Positions 61,912 to 64,000 of a stretch of DNA of 64,000 nt are shown one piece after another. The stretch is taken from NCBI RefSeq assembly GCF_014207985.1, contig NZ_JACHMI010000001.1, forward strand, positions 6,369,001-6,433,000, written 5' to 3'. The notes beneath the pieces are model-generated. The model was not told where the DNA came from and did not search any database. It saw only the letters and a program-made list of their open reading frames with translations. The stretch's first letter is position 1. Every line of letters begins with the position of its first letter. The position numbers and the translations under genes are program-made. This DNA is from Nonomuraea rubra. Its GTDB lineage: Bacteria > Actinomycetota > Actinomycetes > Streptosporangiales > Streptosporangiaceae.

Positions 61912-62585
61912 TCTCGGTGGTGCTGGTCGACGACCAGGAGCTGGCCAGGGCGGGGCTGCGCACGATCCTGCGGCAGCCGTACGGGTTCGACGTGGTCGGC
62001 GAGGCGGCCGACGGCCGGGAGGCGCTGGCGGAGGTCGCGCGTGCCAGGCCCGACGCCGTGGTCATGGACATCCGGATGCCGCACATGGACGGCGTCGAGG
62101 CCACGCGGGCCCTGCTGGCCGCGGATCCGGCAGCCCGCGTCCTGGTGCTGACCACGTTCGGCGAGGACGGCGTGCTCGCGGCGGCCCTGCGGGCCGGCGC
62201 GTCGGGGTTCTGCCTCAAGGACGCCCCGGCCGAGGACATCCAGCGGGCCGTGCGCGCCGTGGCGGCGGGCGACGGCTGGCTGGATCCCGCCGTCTGCGGG
62301 CGGGTCCTGCGGCGTTACCGTACGGATCCGGTGACCGACCCCGATGCCGTCCGCCGGCTCGGCGAGCTCACCTCCCGCGAGCTCGACGTGCTCAAGCTCA
62401 TCGGCCGGGGGCTCACCAACGCCGAGATCGCCCGCCGGCTCGTCGTCGGCGAGGGCACGATCAAGACCCACGTCGGCCGGATCTTCACCAAGCTGGCGGT
62501 CCGCGACCGGGCCGCGGCGGTCGTCTTCGCCTTCGACCACGGCGTGGTCCGCCCAGGGGAGCCGCCGCCTATGCCCGGGGTCTGA
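61908..62585 (+). CDS. Response regulator, NarL/FixJ family
   Basis: 225 residues. Receiver domain ISVVLVDDQELARAGLRTIL, phospho-acceptor Asp54 in VVMDIRMPHMDG, Lys in FCLKDAPAEDIQRAV. LuxR-type output: LTSRELDVLKLIGRGLTNAE, VGEGTIKTHVGRIFTKLAV. It partners the histidine kinase just upstream. Target genes are unknown; the glycosyltransferase gene follows 59 bp later on the same strand. Confidence 0.92.
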   Translation: MISVVLVDDQELARAGLRTILRQPYGFDVVGEAADGREALAEVARARPDAVVMDIRMPHMDGVEATRALLAADPAARVLVLTTFGEDGVLAAALRAGASGFCLKDAPAEDIQRAVRAVAAGDGWLDPAVCGRVLRRYRTDPVTDPDAVRRLGELTSRELDVLKLIGRGLTNAEIARRLVVGEGTIKTHVGRIFTKLAVRDRAAAVVFAFDHGVVRPGEPPPMPGV

Positions 62586-62644
62586 CTCCGGGTTCCGCCC
62601 CCGGCCAGACGACGGGCGGGCGGGTGGTCGGCGACCGTGAAGCC

Positions 62645-64000
62645 ATGCTTGCCCAGACGCCCGGCCTCCGGCGCACCACCGCTCCCCCGCTCCCGCCGAT
62701 CGCCTGGCGGGCCACCGGCCCCGTCGCGGCCGCCGTCGTGACCGTCCTGCTCCTGCTGAGCCCGTGGTACGGCTACCACCGCGACGAGCTCTACTTCCGG
62801 CTGCTCGGCCAGACCCCCGCCTGGGGGTACTTCGACCAGCCGCCGCTGACCCCGCTGCTGGCCCGGCTGTCCACGGCGCTGTTCGGGGACACCGTCGTCG
62901 GGCTGCGGGTGGTGCCCGCCCTGTGCGCGGGGGCGCTGATCCTGCTCGGCGTCGCCATCACGCGGGAGCTGGGCGGCGGGCGCGGCGCGCAGACTCTCGC
63001 CGCCGCCGGGCTCGGCACCGGGATGTTCCCCCTGCTCGCCGGGCACACCCTGCTGACGCAGTCGGCCGACTTCGTGTTCTGGACGGCCTGCGTCCTGTGC
63101 GTGCTGCGTGCCCTGCTGCGCGGCGACGGGCGGTGGTGGCCGGCGGCGGGGGCCGTGGCGGGGGCCGCCACGTTCAACAAGCACCTCATCCTGCTGCTGC
63201 TCGCCGGGCTGGCCATCGGCCTGCTCGTCCCGGCCGGGCCGGCGGCGAAGGGGCCGCGGGCCTGGTTCGCCGGCAGGTGGTTCTGGTCCGGGGCGGCGCT
63301 CGCGGCGCTGCTCGCGTCGCCGAACGTGATCTACCAGGCCGTCCACGGCTGGCCCCAGCTCACCATGGCCGCCACGCTCAGCGAGCCCATCAACCGGATC
63401 ATGTTCGTGCCCATGCTGGTGGCGCTGCTCAGCATGGGGGCGTTCGTGATCGCCGTCGCCGGGTGGTGGTGGCTGTGCCGGCGGCGGGAGACCCGGCCAC
63501 TGGCGATCGCGGTCCTGGTGACGATCCTGCTCGGCTGGGTGTCGGGAGGGCGGGCCGACTACGTCGCGGGCAGCCTGATCCTCGCCTTCGCGGCCGGCTG
63601 CGTGCCCGCCGCCACGTGGATGCGGGCCCGCCGCGCCCGGTCGCGGGCGGTGTGGTGGGGGCTGCTCGGCGGCTCGGTCATCGGGATCGCCATCGCGCTG
63701 CCGCTGCTCCCACTGGCGGCGCTCGGCTCCTCGCCCAACGAGGTGCCCAGGGAGTCGGTGGGCTGGCCGCAGTTCGCCGCCCAGGTGGCCGGGGTGTACC
63801 GGGCGCACCCGCCGGGAACGGTCGTGATCACCTCGAACTACGGCGAGGCCGGTGCACTGAACCGGTTCGCGCCGGGCATTCCCGTCTACAGCGGGCACAA
63901 CGAGCTGTGGCACCAGGGGCCGCCGCCCGAAACGGCGCGGACGGTGGTCGCGGTGGGGCTGCCGCCCGAGCGGCTCCGGCCGCGCTTCACCACCTGTGAG
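62645..64000 (+). CDS. ArnT/PMT-like membrane glycosyltransferase (3' end cut by window edge)
   Basis: 452 codons to the right edge. Helices alternate with the first-loop acidic motif YGYHRDELYFRLLGQTPAWG then YFDQPPLTPLLARLSTALFG, as in ArnT/PMT GT-C glycosyltransferases (ligand Asp/Glu in the DE motif). A second loop has HTLLTQSADFVFWTACVLCV. The distal extracytoplasmic part begins VVITSNYGEAGALNRFAPGI. It transfers sugars from a lipid carrier to protein, lipid or wall polymer. Start ATG 62645 has a weak ribosome site. Confidence 0.85.
   Translation, partial: MLAQTPGLRRTTAPPLPPIAWRATGPVAAAVVTVLLLLSPWYGYHRDELYFRLLGQTPAWGYFDQPPLTPLLARLSTALFGDTVVGLRVVPALCAGALILLGVAITRELGGGRGAQTLAAAGLGTGMFPLLAGHTLLTQSADFVFWTACVLCVLRALLRGDGRWWPAAGAVAGAATFNKHLILLLLAGLAIGLLVPAGPAAKGPRAWFAGRWFWSGAALAALLASPNVIYQAVHGWPQLTMAATLSEPINRIMFVPMLVALLSMGAFVIAVAGWWWLCRRRETRPLAIAVLVTILLGWVSGGRADYVAGSLILAFAAGCVPAATWMRARRARSRAVWWGLLGGSVIGIAIALPLLPLAALGSSPNEVPRESVGWPQFAAQVAGVYRAHPPGTVVITSNYGEAGALNRFAPGIPVYSGHNELWHQGPPPETARTVVAVGLPPERLRPRFTTCE

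Overview
The window is very GC-rich chromosomal DNA with dense genes, frequent GTG/TTG starts and 1-4 base stop/start overlaps. Its gene content fits a filamentous actinomycete: a DUF574-type methyltransferase, an I36-type secreted protein, HTH-transmembrane-carbohydrate-binding fusions, an ECF42 sigma factor with its DGPF partner, and a modular NRPS. I would guess a Streptosporangiaceae member such as Nonomuraea, but that placement is inference. No rRNA, tRNA, CRISPR array, insertion sequence or phage gene was recognised.

Region 1 (1-9.4 kb) holds mixed small loci: a PadR regulator cut by the left edge, an OhrR-type peroxide sensor with a divergent 59-residue membrane protein, a methyltransferase, an HTH-TM-CBM receptor-like protein, a secreted I36-type protein, a few membrane proteins, an MFS exporter, a P-loop kinase-like protein and a TetR/tautomerase operon. 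Region 2 (9.1-21.5 kb) has a replicative-type dnaE with a downstream DUF6300 gene (their junction is duplicated and carries a 22-codon minicistron), LysR, two methyltransferases, a lower-GC lipoprotein, a serine hydrolase, an acyl-CoA-dehydrogenase-fold flavoprotein and a DUF4097 lipoprotein.

Region 3 (21.9-35.8 kb) is the centrepiece, a compact NRPS operon of three genes with overlapping stops and starts. NRPS-1 is A-T-C-A-T. NRPS-2 is C-A-T-C-A-T-TE fused to a full MFS transporter domain. The third gene is a PLP fold-type-II enzyme of the threonine dehydratase/serine racemase family. Modules 3 and 4 carry Asp/Asn-like specificity pockets, and the thioesterase has Cys instead of Ser in its nucleophile motif. 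The last adenylation domain carries an apparent 44-nt deletion that shifts the frame, so the copy given here is either broken or contains a sequencing/assembly error.

Region 4 (35.8-49.9 kb) is accessory: an ArsR/SRPBCC pair with two matching operators, a transglutaminase-like gene with a leaderless promoter, a frameshifted gene remnant, a CcdA/DsbA disulfide pair, a sigma-factor fragment, a second serine hydrolase, a DHFR-like reductase, a methyltransferase, a polysaccharide deacetylase, a large LuxR-family ATPase regulator, a CmtR-like metal sensor with a Cys-tailed CDF transporter, and a VOC/DGPF/ECF42 group.

Region 5 (49.9-64 kb) contains an aerobic benzoyl-CoA (box) operon on the minus strand: boxB, boxC, benzoate-CoA ligase, a 19-codon minicistron and an amidohydrolase. 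Upstream lie an IclR regulator and, divergently, a four-gene QAT-family (OpuC-like) ABC importer. The shared intergenic region has repeated TTGCG/CGCAA sites. A MarR regulator, a NarL-type two-component pair and an ArnT/PMT-like glycosyltransferase cut by the right edge follow. boxA is not in the window.
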